Origin: Rhodococcus pyridinivorans
GTDB lineage: Bacteria > Actinomycetota > Actinomycetes > Mycobacteriales > Mycobacteriaceae
NCBI RefSeq assembly: GCF_900105195.1
Contig: NZ_FNRX01000002.1
Coordinates: forward strand, 4,092,001-4,156,000
Length of the DNA stretch: 64,000 nucleotides
Reading direction: 5' to 3'
Every line of letters starts with the position of its first letter. The first letter of the stretch is position 1. The position numbers and the translations under genes are program-made. Of this stretch, positions 38,186 to 47,267 are shown piece by piece. Under the pieces are notes generated by a model. That model had not been told where the DNA came from, did not search any database, and was given only the letters and a program-made list of their open reading frames with translations.

Positions 38186-38704
38186 GTGACGAAGAAGACG
38201 CGCGATCGCAGGAAACCGGGGCGGCAACGGCACCGGCCGCCGAGCACCGCGCCCCCACCACCGGCGGGATACGTCGAGGATCCGACGCTGCCGGCGGCCT
38301 GGCTCGTCGACATCGACGGAACGCTCGCGCACATGAGCGACCGGAGTCCCTTCCACTGGCACAGGGTGGGCGAGGACACCGTCTCCCCGGCGGTCGAGGC
38401 CGCGGTGCGCGCGTTCGCCGCCGCACCCGACAGGGCTGTGATCGTGCTGCTCTCGGGACGCGACGGCGTGTGCCGACCGGAAACCGAGGAGTGGCTCGCC
38501 CGGCACGACATCCCCTACGACGAGCTGTACATGCGTCCGGCCGGCGACAACCGGAAGGATTCGATCGTCAAGGCCGAGCTGTTCGACCGTCACATCCGGC
38601 ACCGCTATCGCATCATCGCGGTGCTCGACGATCGCGATCAGGTGGTGCGCATGTGGCGACGGATGGGACTGGTGTGCTTCCAGGTCGCCGAGGGCGACTT
38701 CTGA
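38186..38704 (+). CDS. PNKP-type polynucleotide 3'-phosphatase domain protein (HAD superfamily)
   Basis: A 172-residue protein from GTG 38186. After a basic, Pro-rich N-terminus it shows the HAD nucleophile motif WLVDIDGTLAHMSDRSPF, motif 2 VIVLLSGRDGVCRPETEEWL, then YMRPAGDNRKDSIVKAELFD with the motif 3 Lys, and motif 4 VLDDRDQVVRMWRRMGLVCF. The order and spacing match the C-terminal phosphatase half of T4 polynucleotide kinase, not a generic HAD. The kinase half is absent, so it is a phosphatase-only form. RNA or DNA 3'-end repair is a plausible role. It starts 26 bp after the broken FAD oxidoreductase. Confidence 0.85.
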   Translation: MTKKTRDRRKPGRQRHRPPSTAPPPPAGYVEDPTLPAAWLVDIDGTLAHMSDRSPFHWHRVGEDTVSPAVEAAVRAFAAAPDRAVIVLLSGRDGVCRPETEEWLARHDIPYDELYMRPAGDNRKDSIVKAELFDRHIRHRYRIIAVLDDRDQVVRMWRRMGLVCFQVAEGDF

Positions 38705-38740
38705 CGAGCACCGGCGCATACCCGGTTCTCGAACGATGTT

Positions 38741-38965
38741 TCAATCATGCTGGGACACTTCGGCACTCAGCGTGGACGGTGGAACGAACGGGGCCGCGCC
38801 GAGATCGACACGCCGAGTCCCGCACCCGACACAGCGCACGTACAGCACCTGTCCGATCGACGTGGCGTGGCTCGACTCCACACTCCATGCGTGTTCGTGA
38901 GGACGGGTCGAGGTCGGGCATTCCTGTGGGTTCCGAGCTTCGATGGCGGCCATGCCCACCACCAT
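38741..38965 (-). CDS. Small zinc-ribbon-like protein, 74 aa
   Basis: The frame contains HEHAWSVESSHATSIGQVLY followed by VRCVGCGTRRVDL. The C-x2-C plus nearby His residues suggest a small metal-binding fold, and this pattern is of a type seen in actinobacterial short proteins. ATG 38965 has AAGGG nine bases upstream; ATG 38953 is an alternative. Its start is only 14 bp from the divergent CGNR gene start. Function is unknown. Confidence 0.6.
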   Translation of the reverse strand: MVVGMAAIEARNPQECPTSTRPHEHAWSVESSHATSIGQVLYVRCVGCGTRRVDLGAAPFVPPSTLSAEVSQHD

Positions 38966-38979
38966 GATGTAATGCCCTT

Positions 38980-39531
38980 ATGCATCTCAACCCTTACGGC
39001 GAGTATGCGGTCCTCCTCGCGGCCTCACTGGCCGGCGACTGGCCCGACGATCGGGCCGGCATCATGGCCCGTACCCGCGAGGTGGGCATGACCATGGACT
39101 TCCCGACCGCGCCCGACGACCATCAGCGCACCCGTGAGGTCATAGACGACTGGCTCGCCGTCGTCGACGCGTCCGACCCCAGGGAACGTGCGCGCCTGCT
39201 CAACGAGCAGATGGCCGCCGCAGCGGCTTATCCCCGGCTGACCGATCACGACGGCGAGGGGTGGCACCTGCACTACCGCGACGAGGTCCAACCGCTCCCC
39301 GACGTACTGCGCGCGGTGATCAGCGTCGGCACGGCACTGCACCTCACCACTCGTGGAATGCACCGCCTCCACCGGTGCGCCGCAGCGGACATCCCGACCA
39401 ACCCGTGCTCGGCCGTGGTCGTCGACATCACCCGCAACGGCCGCCAGCAGTACTGCTCCGTGCGCTGCGCGAACCGCGCTGCAGTGCGCCGGCACCGAGC
39501 GCGAGCGGCCCAGCAGCGTCGACCCGCATAG
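38980..39531 (+). CDS. CGNR zinc-finger (ABATE domain) protein
   Basis: A 183-residue protein. The N-terminal ABATE-like region starts HLNPYGEYAVLLAASLAG. The C-terminal finger is NPCSAVVVDITRNGRQQYCS plus VRCANRAAVRRHRAR: three cysteines, with Cys-Ala-Asn-Arg in place of the usual Cys-Gly-Asn-Arg. The family is thought to bind DNA or RNA in stress-linked regulation, based on domain architecture only. ATG 38980 has no Shine-Dalgarno sequence and only 14 bp separates it from the divergent start, so a leaderless transcript is possible. Confidence 0.85.
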   Translation: MHLNPYGEYAVLLAASLAGDWPDDRAGIMARTREVGMTMDFPTAPDDHQRTREVIDDWLAVVDASDPRERARLLNEQMAAAAAYPRLTDHDGEGWHLHYRDEVQPLPDVLRAVISVGTALHLTTRGMHRLHRCAAADIPTNPCSAVVVDITRNGRQQYCSVRCANRAAVRRHRARAAQQRRPA

Positions 39532-39643
39532 CCCGAGTAGCACATCGCAATCGGGAACGGGCCTGTCCCCCACGTTCCCGCGAACCCGACGGGTTGGGAA
39601 GCTGGACCGCAGACACCCCACCGATCCGGAGGCCCCGAGAACC

Positions 39644-40312
39644 ATGGCTGCTCGTTCCACCACCCGCCCGCCGAGGATCGACGCCCCGGACCTCGGCGTC
39701 CTCACCGACGCGGACGGCGACGAGTTGCTCGCGCACGGAATCTTCGAGAACAGCCGCTACACCGACACCGACCTGACGGGTCGCGATCTGGCCGGGATCA
39801 TCCTGTCCGAATGTTCGCTCGTCGCACCGATCGTCGCCGACAGCGACCTCACGAGCGCACGCCTGCGCGACACTCTGGTCGAGCGCATGCAGGCACCAAA
39901 TCTGTTCGCGCCGCGCAGCGGCCTGCACCGCGTGCACATCCGGGACAGCCGGATCGGTGCGCTGGACCTCTTCGACGCGGATCTGCGCAGCGTCACGATC
40001 GCGGATTCGAAACTCGGCCTGGTCAATCTGCGGGCCGCCACGGGACGCGACGTGCTCTTCCGCGGCTGCATCCTCGACGAACTGGATCTGGGAGGCGGCA
40101 CGTTCACCCGCGTCGCCTTCGAGGACTGTTCCGTCGGCGTCCTCGACGTCGACCGCGCAACCCTCGACCAGGTGGATCTGCGCGGCCTGCGGATCGACAC
40201 GATCCGCAACATGGGCGGTATGAAGGGTGCGACGATCAGCGCCCATCAGGCCGTCGAACTGGCAGGACACTTCGCCGCTCATCTCGGTCTGCGCATCGAA
40301 GACCCCTCCTGA
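39644..40312 (+). CDS. Pentapeptide-repeat protein
   Basis: A 222-residue protein from ATG 39644 with GGAGG eleven bases upstream. From about residue 45 to 190 every fifth position is hydrophobic, as in DLTGRDLAGIILSECSLV, SDLTSARLRDTLVERM, LDLFDADLRSVTIADSKL and LDVDRATLDQVDLRGLRI. This is the A(D/N)LxX right-handed beta-helix. Some relatives mimic DNA and protect gyrase from quinolones; whether this one does is unknown. It has no operon partner and converges on the broken monooxygenase gene with 22 bp between. Confidence 0.88.
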   Translation: MAARSTTRPPRIDAPDLGVLTDADGDELLAHGIFENSRYTDTDLTGRDLAGIILSECSLVAPIVADSDLTSARLRDTLVERMQAPNLFAPRSGLHRVHIRDSRIGALDLFDADLRSVTIADSKLGLVNLRAATGRDVLFRGCILDELDLGGGTFTRVAFEDCSVGVLDVDRATLDQVDLRGLRIDTIRNMGGMKGATISAHQAVELAGHFAAHLGLRIEDPS

Positions 40313-40334
40313 GGACGATTCCCCGCCCGACCGA

Positions 40335-41484
40335 TCACATTCGTACGGGTGGGACCGAGGAGACATCGAACGCCGCCTCGTCGAACGTCGACAGCTCCCG
40401 CAGCATCCGGTCCGTGGACCACGGCCAGTTGAAACTGTTGCGGCCGTTGACATCGAAGAAGTAACTACGACAACCGCCGGCGTTGTACACCGTCCCGTCG
40501 AGTGCGTCCTGCACCGTCCGGTTGAAGGCATCCTGCACGGCCCGTCGCGACTCCATCCGGGTCCATCCCTCCTGCCGCGCTCGGATCAGCGCCTGCATGA
40601 CGTATCCCAGTTGCGCTTCCAGGATCGTGAAGGCGGACGTGTGTCCGGTGCCCAACGAGGGGCCGAGCAGCACGAAGGCATTGGGGAAACCGGCGACCGT
40701 CGTTCCGAGATACGCCTGGGGGCTGCCACTCCAGTGATCGTCGAGGCTACGACCCTGCCCGTCGACGATCCGCCCGGCGATCGGCATGTCCAGGATGTGG
40801 AAACCCGTACCGAAGATGACGGCGTCCACCTCGCGTTCGACACCGTCGCCGCCGATCACCACATTTCCCCGCACCGACGCCACGGCGGTGGGATGTACTT
40901 CGACGTTCGACCGGGTCAGGGATCGGTAGTAGGTGTTGGAGAACAGCATGCGTTTGCAACCCGGCGTGTACTCCGGTGTGAGGAGGTCGCGTAGTCGCCG
41001 GTCGTGCACCTGCAGACGCAACCATGCCCGGCCGACCTGCTGCAGCGCCTTCATGAACACCGGGTTCCGGAAGCCGAGCCCCAGCATTTCCATGATCGCG
41101 TACTCGGATCGTCGCAACATTTCGTGGGCACCCGGCACGGTCGTCCCACCGGGCGCGCTGCATCTCGGTGCCGAACCGGATGTGCGGGAGCACTCCGTTC
41201 GTCTCGGCCACGCCTTCGATGTACCGCCGGATCTCGGCCTGTCCGGCGAACAAGCGGGACCACTCGCGGTTGGGCGCGAAGGAGTAGGAATAGAGCGCCG
41301 ACGGCACATCGCATGCACAGCCGGGGTAGGTGTTGTCCCGCCAGGTTCCGGCGATCGCGTCGGCCTTCTCGAGGACGACGAAGTCGATACCGTGTCGGCG
41401 CAGGTGGACCGCGGCACCGAGACCGGAGATACCGGCACCAATGACGACCACATCGTGGTGAACGTAGGCGTTACCCGGCGTCAT
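40335..41484 (-). pseudogene. Baeyer-Villiger-type flavin monooxygenase with internal out-of-frame deletion
   Basis: The N-terminus from ATG 41484 is intact: DVVVIGAGISGLGAAVHLRR, then GTWRDNTYPGCACDVPSALY up to FGTEMQRARWDD. In the other frame the C-terminal half follows at once, TVPGAHEMLRRSEYAIMEML to the stop at 40335, including VDAVIFGTGFHILDMP. Intact enzymes have about 140-150 more residues between these points, with the NADPH-binding GxGxSA motif. That block is missing and the junction near 41138-41150 changes frame, so no active enzyme is expected. An operator-like dyad covers the start codon. Confidence 0.8.
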
Positions 41485-41498
41485 ACCAAAAGTATGAC
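41480..41498. promoter_or_regulatory. Operator-like dyad over the monooxygenase start codon
   Basis: GTCATAC (41480-41486) and GTATGAC (41492-41498) are perfect inverted repeats separated by CAAAA. The ATG of the broken monooxygenase (41484-41482) lies inside the left arm. This size is typical of TetR- or MarR-type sites; no such regulator is encoded nearby. Confidence 0.5.
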
Positions 41499-41546
41499 AC
41501 GTGGGGGCGTGACGGCCGACACCCTTTCCCGTCGCCCGATCCGACC

Positions 41547-42212
41547 TCACGCCAGTTCGGCGAACCGTTCGGTCTCGCGCGCCTGCCCGGAGACGATGAT
41601 CGTGTCGCCGGGAGAGATCACGGTGTCGGCCGTGGCGTAGGTGAATCCCTCCCCCGGTCGCTTGATCGCCACCACCGTCACGCCGTAACGGCTTCGGATC
41701 GTCGTCTGCGACAAAGGCTTTCCTACGGCGAATGCCGGTGCGACCGTCTTGACCATGGCGAAGCCGTCGTCGAACTCGATGTAGTCCATCATCCGCCCAC
41801 GCACCAGGTGCGCAACGCGTTTGCCCATGTCGTGCTCGGGTCGCACGACGTGATGCACACCGATCTGGGTGAGGATCCGGGCGTGCGCGTTGCTGATCGC
41901 CTTGGCCCACACGTTCGGTACCGCCATGTTGATCAACGCCGAGGCAGTGAGGAGGCTCGCCTCGAGGTCGGACCCGATCCCCACGACCGCCCGGCCGTAT
42001 TCGTGCACCGACAACTGCCGAAGTGATTCCTCGTCGGTGGTGTCGGCGACGGCGGCGTGTGTGAGCCGGCCCGACACCTTCTCGATCACCGCTTCGCTCG
42101 CATCGATACCGAGCACCTCGGTGCCCTGAGCCATCAGTTCGAGCGCAAGCGATTTGCCGAATCGTCCGAGCCCCAGGACGACGACGACATCGGCGGCCGG
42201 TTTCCTAGCCAA
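41547..42212 (-). CDS. Ktr/Trk potassium channel regulatory subunit (RCK protein)
   Basis: A 221-residue cytosolic protein with an N-terminal RCK/TrkA_N Rossmann domain (VVVLGLGRFGKSLALELMAQ, then GIDASE binding the nucleotide ribose) and a C-terminal TrkA_C domain (YGVTVVAIKRPGEGFTYATA). It forms an octameric ring that gates the KtrB/TrkH-type channel in response to ATP/ADP or NAD(H). The start is TTG 42212, lying inside the last codons of the membrane subunit gene with AAAGG upstream; this overlap supports coupled translation. The single-RCK length indicates KtrA rather than the double-domain E. coli TrkA. Confidence 0.92.
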   Translation of the reverse strand: MARKPAADVVVVLGLGRFGKSLALELMAQGTEVLGIDASEAVIEKVSGRLTHAAVADTTDEESLRQLSVHEYGRAVVGIGSDLEASLLTASALINMAVPNVWAKAISNAHARILTQIGVHHVVRPEHDMGKRVAHLVRGRMMDYIEFDDGFAMVKTVAPAFAVGKPLSQTTIRSRYGVTVVAIKRPGEGFTYATADTVISPGDTIIVSGQARETERFAELA

Positions 42213-43578
42213 TGAAGGGCCTTTCTGTGGGTAGTTCGTAGCGGCGACCACGGTCTCGGGCCGCCAATGCACTGACGAGCGTGATGGGTCCGATCCGGCC
42301 CAGATACATCAGCGCCACCAGGATCAGTTGTCCCCAGGACGGCAACTGAGCGGTGATGCCGGTGGACAGCCCCACGGTCGCGAACGCCGAGGTGACCTCG
42401 AACAGCAGTACGTCGAGGTCGAATGCGGTACCGGCGAGAAGCACGAGTGTCGGCACCATCACCAGCGCCACACCGATCAACGCCACCGCCAGGGCCTGGC
42501 GTTGGAGACGCGGATCGATGCGCCGATCGAACACCGTCACGGACTTCTCGCCCCGGACCTCGGCGGCGATGACGAACAACAGCAGGGCGAACGTCGTGAC
42601 CTTGATACCGCCGGCGGTGCCGCCGCTCCCGCCTCCGATGAACATCAGTACATCGGTCACCAGCAATGTCGCGTTGTCCACCTGGGCGTAGTCGACGCTG
42701 TTGAACCCCGCGGTGCGCGGCATGACGCCCTGGAAGGTGGCCGTGAGAAGCTTCGCGCCCCAATCGTGCCCCTGCAGAGTGTGATTCCATTCGAGCGCCA
42801 GGACCAGCAGCGGGCCCACCACCAGAAGCACCGCGGTCACCACCACCGTCAACCGGGTATGCAGCGACCAGCGCTTCCGGTGTCCTCTCAGGTGCCTGCC
42901 GAGTTCGAACAGCACCGGAAACCCGATGCCACCGAGGATCACCGCGATCATCAACGGCACACAGATCCACGGATCGGCGGCGAACCCGACGATGTTGTCG
43001 CTATAGAGAGCGAACCCCGCGTTGTTGAACGCCGAGATCGCGTGGAAGACCCCCAGCCACACCGCTCGGGCCGGGGTTTCGTCGTAGCCCACGGCGAAAC
43101 GGAGCGCCAGGGCCGACGCCACGACGGTTTCGATGAGCACGCTGGTACGCACCACACCGACGACGACACTGCGGACGTCGCCGAGTCCGGACGTACGAAC
43201 CTCCGCCGCAGCGTTGAGCCGGGCCTTCAGGCCGATCCGGTCGGCCAGCACCAAACCGATCAACGAGGCCATCGTCATGATGCCGAGTCCACCCACCTGG
43301 ATCAGCCCGACGATCACACCCTGCCCGAATCCGGACCAGTGGGTGGGCGTGTCCACGACGATCAGGCCGGTCAGGCACGTCGCGGAGGTCGCGGTGAACA
43401 GCGCCGCCATCACGCCTGCTCCGGTACCCGACTGCGTCGCGGCCGGGGTCAGCAGCAGCACCGTGCCCACCGCGATCGCTGCGGCGAAGCCCAGCGCCAC
43501 CACCCTGGCCGGGCTGTGCGTCAACCGGTTCGCGAGGCGCCGGATCGGCGCGGACACCACTTCGGTGCGTCTACTCAC
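42205..43578 (-). CDS. TrkH/KtrB-type potassium uptake membrane subunit
   Basis: About 457 residues with eight to ten membrane segments and four K+-channel-like pore repeats: TATSATCLTGLIVVDTPTHW, HAISAFNNAGFALYSDNIVG, GVMPRTAGFNSVDY and TSAFATVGLSTGITAQLPSW. The intramembrane gating loop GGGSGGTAGGIKVTTF is present. It carries K+ (with Na+ coupling in some relatives) under control of the RCK subunit encoded downstream with an 8-bp overlap. GTG 43578 is chosen (VSRRTEVV); GTG 43608 would add ten residues. Neither has a strong ribosome site, so the start is uncertain. Confidence 0.92.
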   Translation of the reverse strand: MSRRTEVVSAPIRRLANRLTHSPARVVALGFAAAIAVGTVLLLTPAATQSGTGAGVMAALFTATSATCLTGLIVVDTPTHWSGFGQGVIVGLIQVGGLGIMTMASLIGLVLADRIGLKARLNAAAEVRTSGLGDVRSVVVGVVRTSVLIETVVASALALRFAVGYDETPARAVWLGVFHAISAFNNAGFALYSDNIVGFAADPWICVPLMIAVILGGIGFPVLFELGRHLRGHRKRWSLHTRLTVVVTAVLLVVGPLLVLALEWNHTLQGHDWGAKLLTATFQGVMPRTAGFNSVDYAQVDNATLLVTDVLMFIGGGSGGTAGGIKVTTFALLLFVIAAEVRGEKSVTVFDRRIDPRLQRQALAVALIGVALVMVPTLVLLAGTAFDLDVLLFEVTSAFATVGLSTGITAQLPSWGQLILVALMYLGRIGPITLVSALAARDRGRRYELPTERPFIG

Positions 43579-43638
43579 ATCGCCGAACACTAGACCCGCC
43601 GGCCGCACGTCCGGAATCTCGGGGGGATCACTGCGGTG

Positions 43639-44862
43639 TCAGGCGTTCCCGGCCTGTTCGACGGGAACGCATGTCCGCGCACGCCTCACGCCCTGCATCT
43701 CGCGAATCCAGAGCCCGAGACCACAGGTGGGGAAGACTGCCCCCAGCACGCACACCGCTTTCCAGCCTCCACCGAAGTACGCGAGGGTGGACAGCACACT
43801 CCCGAGCGATCCTGCGAGGAAGTAGCAGGTCATGTAGGCGGTGTTGAGGCGACTTCGAGCGTCGGACCGAAGCGGGTAGATCAGACTCTGGTTGCTGATG
43901 TGTGTTCCCTGGATCCCCAGATCGAGCAGTGCGACCCCGATCGCCAGCGCGACGACGTGACGCTCCCCGACGGCGAGCAGCACGAAACTCGCCGCGGTGA
44001 CGGCGACGAAGAATCCGGTCTGGCGACGCGCATATCCCCGGTCGGCGAGAGCACCCGCCACACGGGCGGCCAACGCACCCGCGACCCCGAAGAGGGTGAA
44101 CATCCCGATGCGCGCATCGGACCACCCGTATCCCGGTCCGGAGAGGAGGAATCCCACGCTCGTCCAGAACACCCCGAACGACGCGTACGTCAGTGCGCCG
44201 TACGCGATCCGTTGCCGCAGAACGGCTTCGGCGGACATCAGTCGGAGTACCGAGGCCAGCACCGCACGGTACCCGGCATCGGTGGTGGGGACCGACTCCG
44301 GCAGGGTGCGGATCAACAGCACGGTGAGCAGCATCAGCACCGCTGCGCATACGAACACCGCCCGCCAGCCTGCCACCTCGGCGATCAGTCCTGCCACCAC
44401 GCGGGACAGCAGGATGCCCAGCAACAGACCGGTCATGACGTTGCCGATGACACGTCCGCGCTCGTCGTCGCGGGCGAGACTCGCCGCGAAAGGCACCAGC
44501 ACCTGGCCCACGACCGATCCCGTACCGACCAGGACGGCGCACGCCGCCAGGATCCGCCAGTCCGGCGACCACGCCATGACCAGCAAACCGGCAGCGGTGA
44601 CGAGGAGCATCCAGCGTAGGAGTGTCCGTCGTTCGACCATGTCCCCGACGGGAACGAGGAACGCCAGGCCGAGCGCGTACCCGATCTGTCCTGCCGTGAC
44701 CACGAGCCCGACCTCGGCAGTGGAGGCGTCGAAGGTCTCGGCGATGGCGCCGACCAGCGGTTGCGCGTAATAGCTGTTGGCCACCACCAACCCCGAGGCA
44801 AGGGCCATCACCGCGACGAGTCGGCGATCCATGCGAGGCGTCGAGATATCGGTGCGTGACAT
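43639..44862 (-). CDS. MFS transporter, drug-efflux-like
   Basis: A 407-residue, 12-segment protein. The N-terminus (SGLVVANSYYAQPLVGAIAE) and loop motif GDMVERRTLLRWML match the MFS_1 subgroup whose members carry ANSYYAQPL near helix 1, often annotated as efflux carriers. It is divergent from a LysR regulator with 76 bp between them and an inverted repeat on the regulator side. This is the classic arrangement of a substrate-inducible pump. The transported compound is unknown. Confidence 0.87.
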   Translation of the reverse strand: MSRTDISTPRMDRRLVAVMALASGLVVANSYYAQPLVGAIAETFDASTAEVGLVVTAGQIGYALGLAFLVPVGDMVERRTLLRWMLLVTAAGLLVMAWSPDWRILAACAVLVGTGSVVGQVLVPFAASLARDDERGRVIGNVMTGLLLGILLSRVVAGLIAEVAGWRAVFVCAAVLMLLTVLLIRTLPESVPTTDAGYRAVLASVLRLMSAEAVLRQRIAYGALTYASFGVFWTSVGFLLSGPGYGWSDARIGMFTLFGVAGALAARVAGALADRGYARRQTGFFVAVTAASFVLLAVGERHVVALAIGVALLDLGIQGTHISNQSLIYPLRSDARSRLNTAYMTCYFLAGSLGSVLSTLAYFGGGWKAVCVLGAVFPTCGLGLWIREMQGVRRARTCVPVEQAGNA

Positions 44863-44908
44863 GGATCCGATCGTCGAACGCCGTCCACCGATCTGTCCAA
44901 CGGGATAA

Positions 44909-44940
44909 ATTGATCGATCCCAGAAGTAGAATCGATCAAT
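44909..44940. promoter_or_regulatory. LysR-type operator over its own start codon
   Basis: ATTGATCGAT (44909-44918) and ATCGATCAAT (44931-44940) are perfect 10-bp inverted repeats with a 12-bp spacer. The LysR ATG begins at 44939, inside the right arm, so binding would block its own translation start region and act on the divergent MFS promoter. Confidence 0.7.
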
Positions 44941-45817
44941 GGAGTTTCGTCAGCTCCGCCATTTCCTGGCGGTCGTCGAGCACGGTCACTTCACCCGTGC
45001 CGCCGAATCCGTGCACCTGTCCCAGTCGGCCCTCAGCGCCTCCGTCCGCGCGCTGGAGAACGAGCTGGGAACACCGTTGTTCGAACGCACCACCCGCTCG
45101 GTGGTCCCGACCGATGCCGGCAAGGTGCTCTATCCATATGCGCAGAGAATGCTCGGGGAAGCACAGGACGCGGTGGCCGCCGTCGGCCGGTTGCGGACCG
45201 GAGAACTGGGCACACTGACGCTGGGGACGGTGCAGACGTTCACCGCAGTGGACCTCCCCGCACTGCTGGCGCGCCTGCACGGCAGGTTTCCGGGAATCGG
45301 AGTGACGCTGAGAGAAGCGACCACGGACGAACTCTTCGATGCCGTGATCACAGCGGAGTTGGACCTGGCATTCGTCGCACTCGATGCACGCCCGCTCCGG
45401 TCGGGGCTGACCGCCCTCCGGACCTACCGTGAGGAACTGACCGTCGTCGCGGCCCCGGATCATCCGCTCGCTGCGGTGACGGACATCGAGATGCACGACC
45501 TGCAGTCCTGTTCGTTCGTCGATTTCCACGCGGGCACCGGTCTGCAGACCACGATCGAGTCGTTGTTCGCGGCTGCGGGAGTGCACCGGCACATCACGTT
45601 CCGGGTCGGCGACATGGACCGGCTCCTCGAACTGGTCCGCTACGGCCTCGGAGTGGCGGTCGTGCCCGAACCGATCGCGCAGCGCAGCGGGCTTCGGCGG
45701 ATTCGCATGAACACCGGAAACCGGTGCCGCACTCTCGCACTCGTCGGCCGCACCAACGCGTCCCCCAGTAGGGCCGCGAGACTCTTCCTCGACCTGCTCA
45801 CCGATCCGATCGCATGA
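44939..45817 (+). CDS. LysR-family transcriptional regulator
   Basis: A 292-residue protein. The N-terminal winged helix is MEFRQLRHFLAVVEHGHFTR followed by AESVHLSQSALSASVRALEN, a standard LysR recognition helix, and residues 90-290 are the periplasmic-binding-like effector domain. It is divergent from the MFS gene and presumably activates it with an inducer. The 20-bp dyad around its start argues for autoregulation. The inducer cannot be deduced. Its stop is 22 bp from the end of the convergent xylulokinase gene. Confidence 0.92.
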   Translation: MEFRQLRHFLAVVEHGHFTRAAESVHLSQSALSASVRALENELGTPLFERTTRSVVPTDAGKVLYPYAQRMLGEAQDAVAAVGRLRTGELGTLTLGTVQTFTAVDLPALLARLHGRFPGIGVTLREATTDELFDAVITAELDLAFVALDARPLRSGLTALRTYREELTVVAAPDHPLAAVTDIEMHDLQSCSFVDFHAGTGLQTTIESLFAAAGVHRHITFRVGDMDRLLELVRYGLGVAVVPEPIAQRSGLRRIRMNTGNRCRTLALVGRTNASPSRAARLFLDLLTDPIA

Positions 45818-45839
45818 CCCCGGTGCCGAGCGAGTGTTC

Positions 45840-47267
45840 TCATCCCACCGAGCGTGATTCCAGGGCGATGTCCGAACCGTCCGTCAGGTCCCGCACCTCC
45901 GCGTAGCGCTCCCGCACGTGCGGGGTCGGGTCGGCCTCGTAGCGGCGTGTCGCGCCGGATTCCCACGCCGGGGGCTCGTCGCCTCCGCGCAGCACCCACG
46001 CCGCCTGCCTGGCGGCGCCCCGCGCCACATACTCCCCCGGTTCGGGAACGTCGACAGGCATGCCCAGCACCGCCGGTGCCATCTCGCACACCGCCTGCGA
46101 GCGCGCCCCACCGCCGACGAGCAGCACCCGCCGGACCTCGGTGCCCTGAGCCCGGATGTGGTCGATGCCGTCGGCCAGCGAACACAGCAGGCCCTCGAAC
46201 GCCGCGCGGGCGACATGCGCGGGCGTCGCCGTTCCGAGCCGCAGCCCGTGCAGGGCGCCCGTCGCGCCGGGACGGTTCGGGGTACGCTCCCCTTCCAGAT
46301 ACGGGACCAGCACGAGTCCGTCGCTGCCCGCCGGCGCCGAGAATGCGAGCCGCGTGAGCTCGGTGTGGTCGACCCCGAGCATCGTCGCGGTGGCGTCCAG
46401 TACCCGGGCCCCGTTGAGCGTGCACACCAGTGGCAGATGCCGGCCGGTCGCGTCGGCGAATCCCGCGACGTAACCGTCTGCGTCGCGGGCCGGTGTCGTG
46501 GACACCGCGCACACCACGCCCGACGTGCCGATCGAGACGACCACATCGCCTTCGCGGACGTCGAGAGCCAGCGCGCTCGCCGCATTGTCGCCGGCCCCCG
46601 GACCGAGCAGGGCACCGGCGACCGTCTCCCCGACACTCTCGGCCGGCCCGGCGACCCGCGGGAGGAATGGGCTCGGCCGGCGCAGGGCCTGTTCGAGCAG
46701 ATCGTGTCGGTAGGTGTCGGTGGATGCGTCGAAGTAGCCGGTGCCGCTCGCGTCACTGCGATCGGTGGCGAGCCGGTCGAGGTCGCGGTCGGTGCGCATC
46801 GTCCACGTCAGCCAGTCGTGCGGCAGGCACAACGCCGCCGTGCGGTCGGCATTGCCGGGTTCGTGGTCGGCGAGCCAGCGTGCCTTCGCGACGGTGATCG
46901 CGGCAAGCGGGACCACCCCCACGGCCTCGGCCCACGCGCCCGCGCCACCGGCCTCGTCGACGAGATCGGTCGCTGCCGCTGCGGATCTCGTGTCGTTCCA
47001 CAACAACGCGTCGCGGACCACGTCGCCGCGCTCGTCGAGGCACACCATGCCGTGCTGCTGCGCTCCCACCGAGATCGCCGAGACGTCGTCGAGTCCGCCC
47101 GCTTCCGAACACGCCCGCTCGAAGGCAGCACGCCACTCCAGCGGGTCGACCGCGGTGCCGGACGGATGGGGAGCGCGACCCTCGCGCACGACGGCCCCGG
47201 TGTCGGCGTCGCACACGACGACCTTGCAGGACTGGGTGGACGAATCGATCCCGGCGACGAGCGTCAT
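45840..47267 (-). CDS. xylB: Xylulokinase
   Basis: A 475-residue FGGY-family sugar kinase. The N-terminal domain begins [20 protein letters not shown] and has the sugar-binding [14 protein letters not shown] and LLWNDTRS, where the QQHG pattern is typical of xylulokinases. ATP-site elements are [27 protein letters not shown] and [15 protein letters not shown]. It phosphorylates D-xylulose to xylulose 5-phosphate for the pentose phosphate pathway. The ATG overlaps the stop of the PfkB gene. In this operon it would receive xylulose made from arabitol or xylitol by the upstream dehydrogenases. Confidence 0.92.
   Translation of the reverse strand: MTLVAGIDSSTQSCKVVVCDADTGAVVREGRAPHPSGTAVDPLEWRAAFERACSEAGGLDDVSAISVGAQQHGMVCLDERGDVVRDALLWNDTRSAAAATDLVDEAGGAGAWAEAVGVVPLAAITVAKARWLADHEPGNADRTAALCLPHDWLTWTMRTDRDLDRLATDRSDASGTGYFDASTDTYRHDLLEQALRRPSPFLPRVAGPAESVGETVAGALLGPGAGDNAASALALDVREGDVVVSIGTSGVVCAVSTTPARDADGYVAGFADATGRHLPLVCTLNGARVLDATATMLGVDHTELTRLAFSAPAGSDGLVLVPYLEGERTPNRPGATGALHGLRLGTATPAHVARAAFEGLLCSLADGIDHIRAQGTEVRRVLLVGGGARSQAVCEMAPAVLGMPVDVPEPGEYVARGAARQAAWVLRGGDEPPAWESGATRRYEADPTPHVRERYAEVRDLTDGSDIALESRSVG

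Noticed and set aside
41480..41498. Reading the GTCATAC dyad as a terminator of the neighbouring potassium genes
   Set aside because: The potassium genes are transcribed away from it and it lies over a start codon, so an operator is the better reading.
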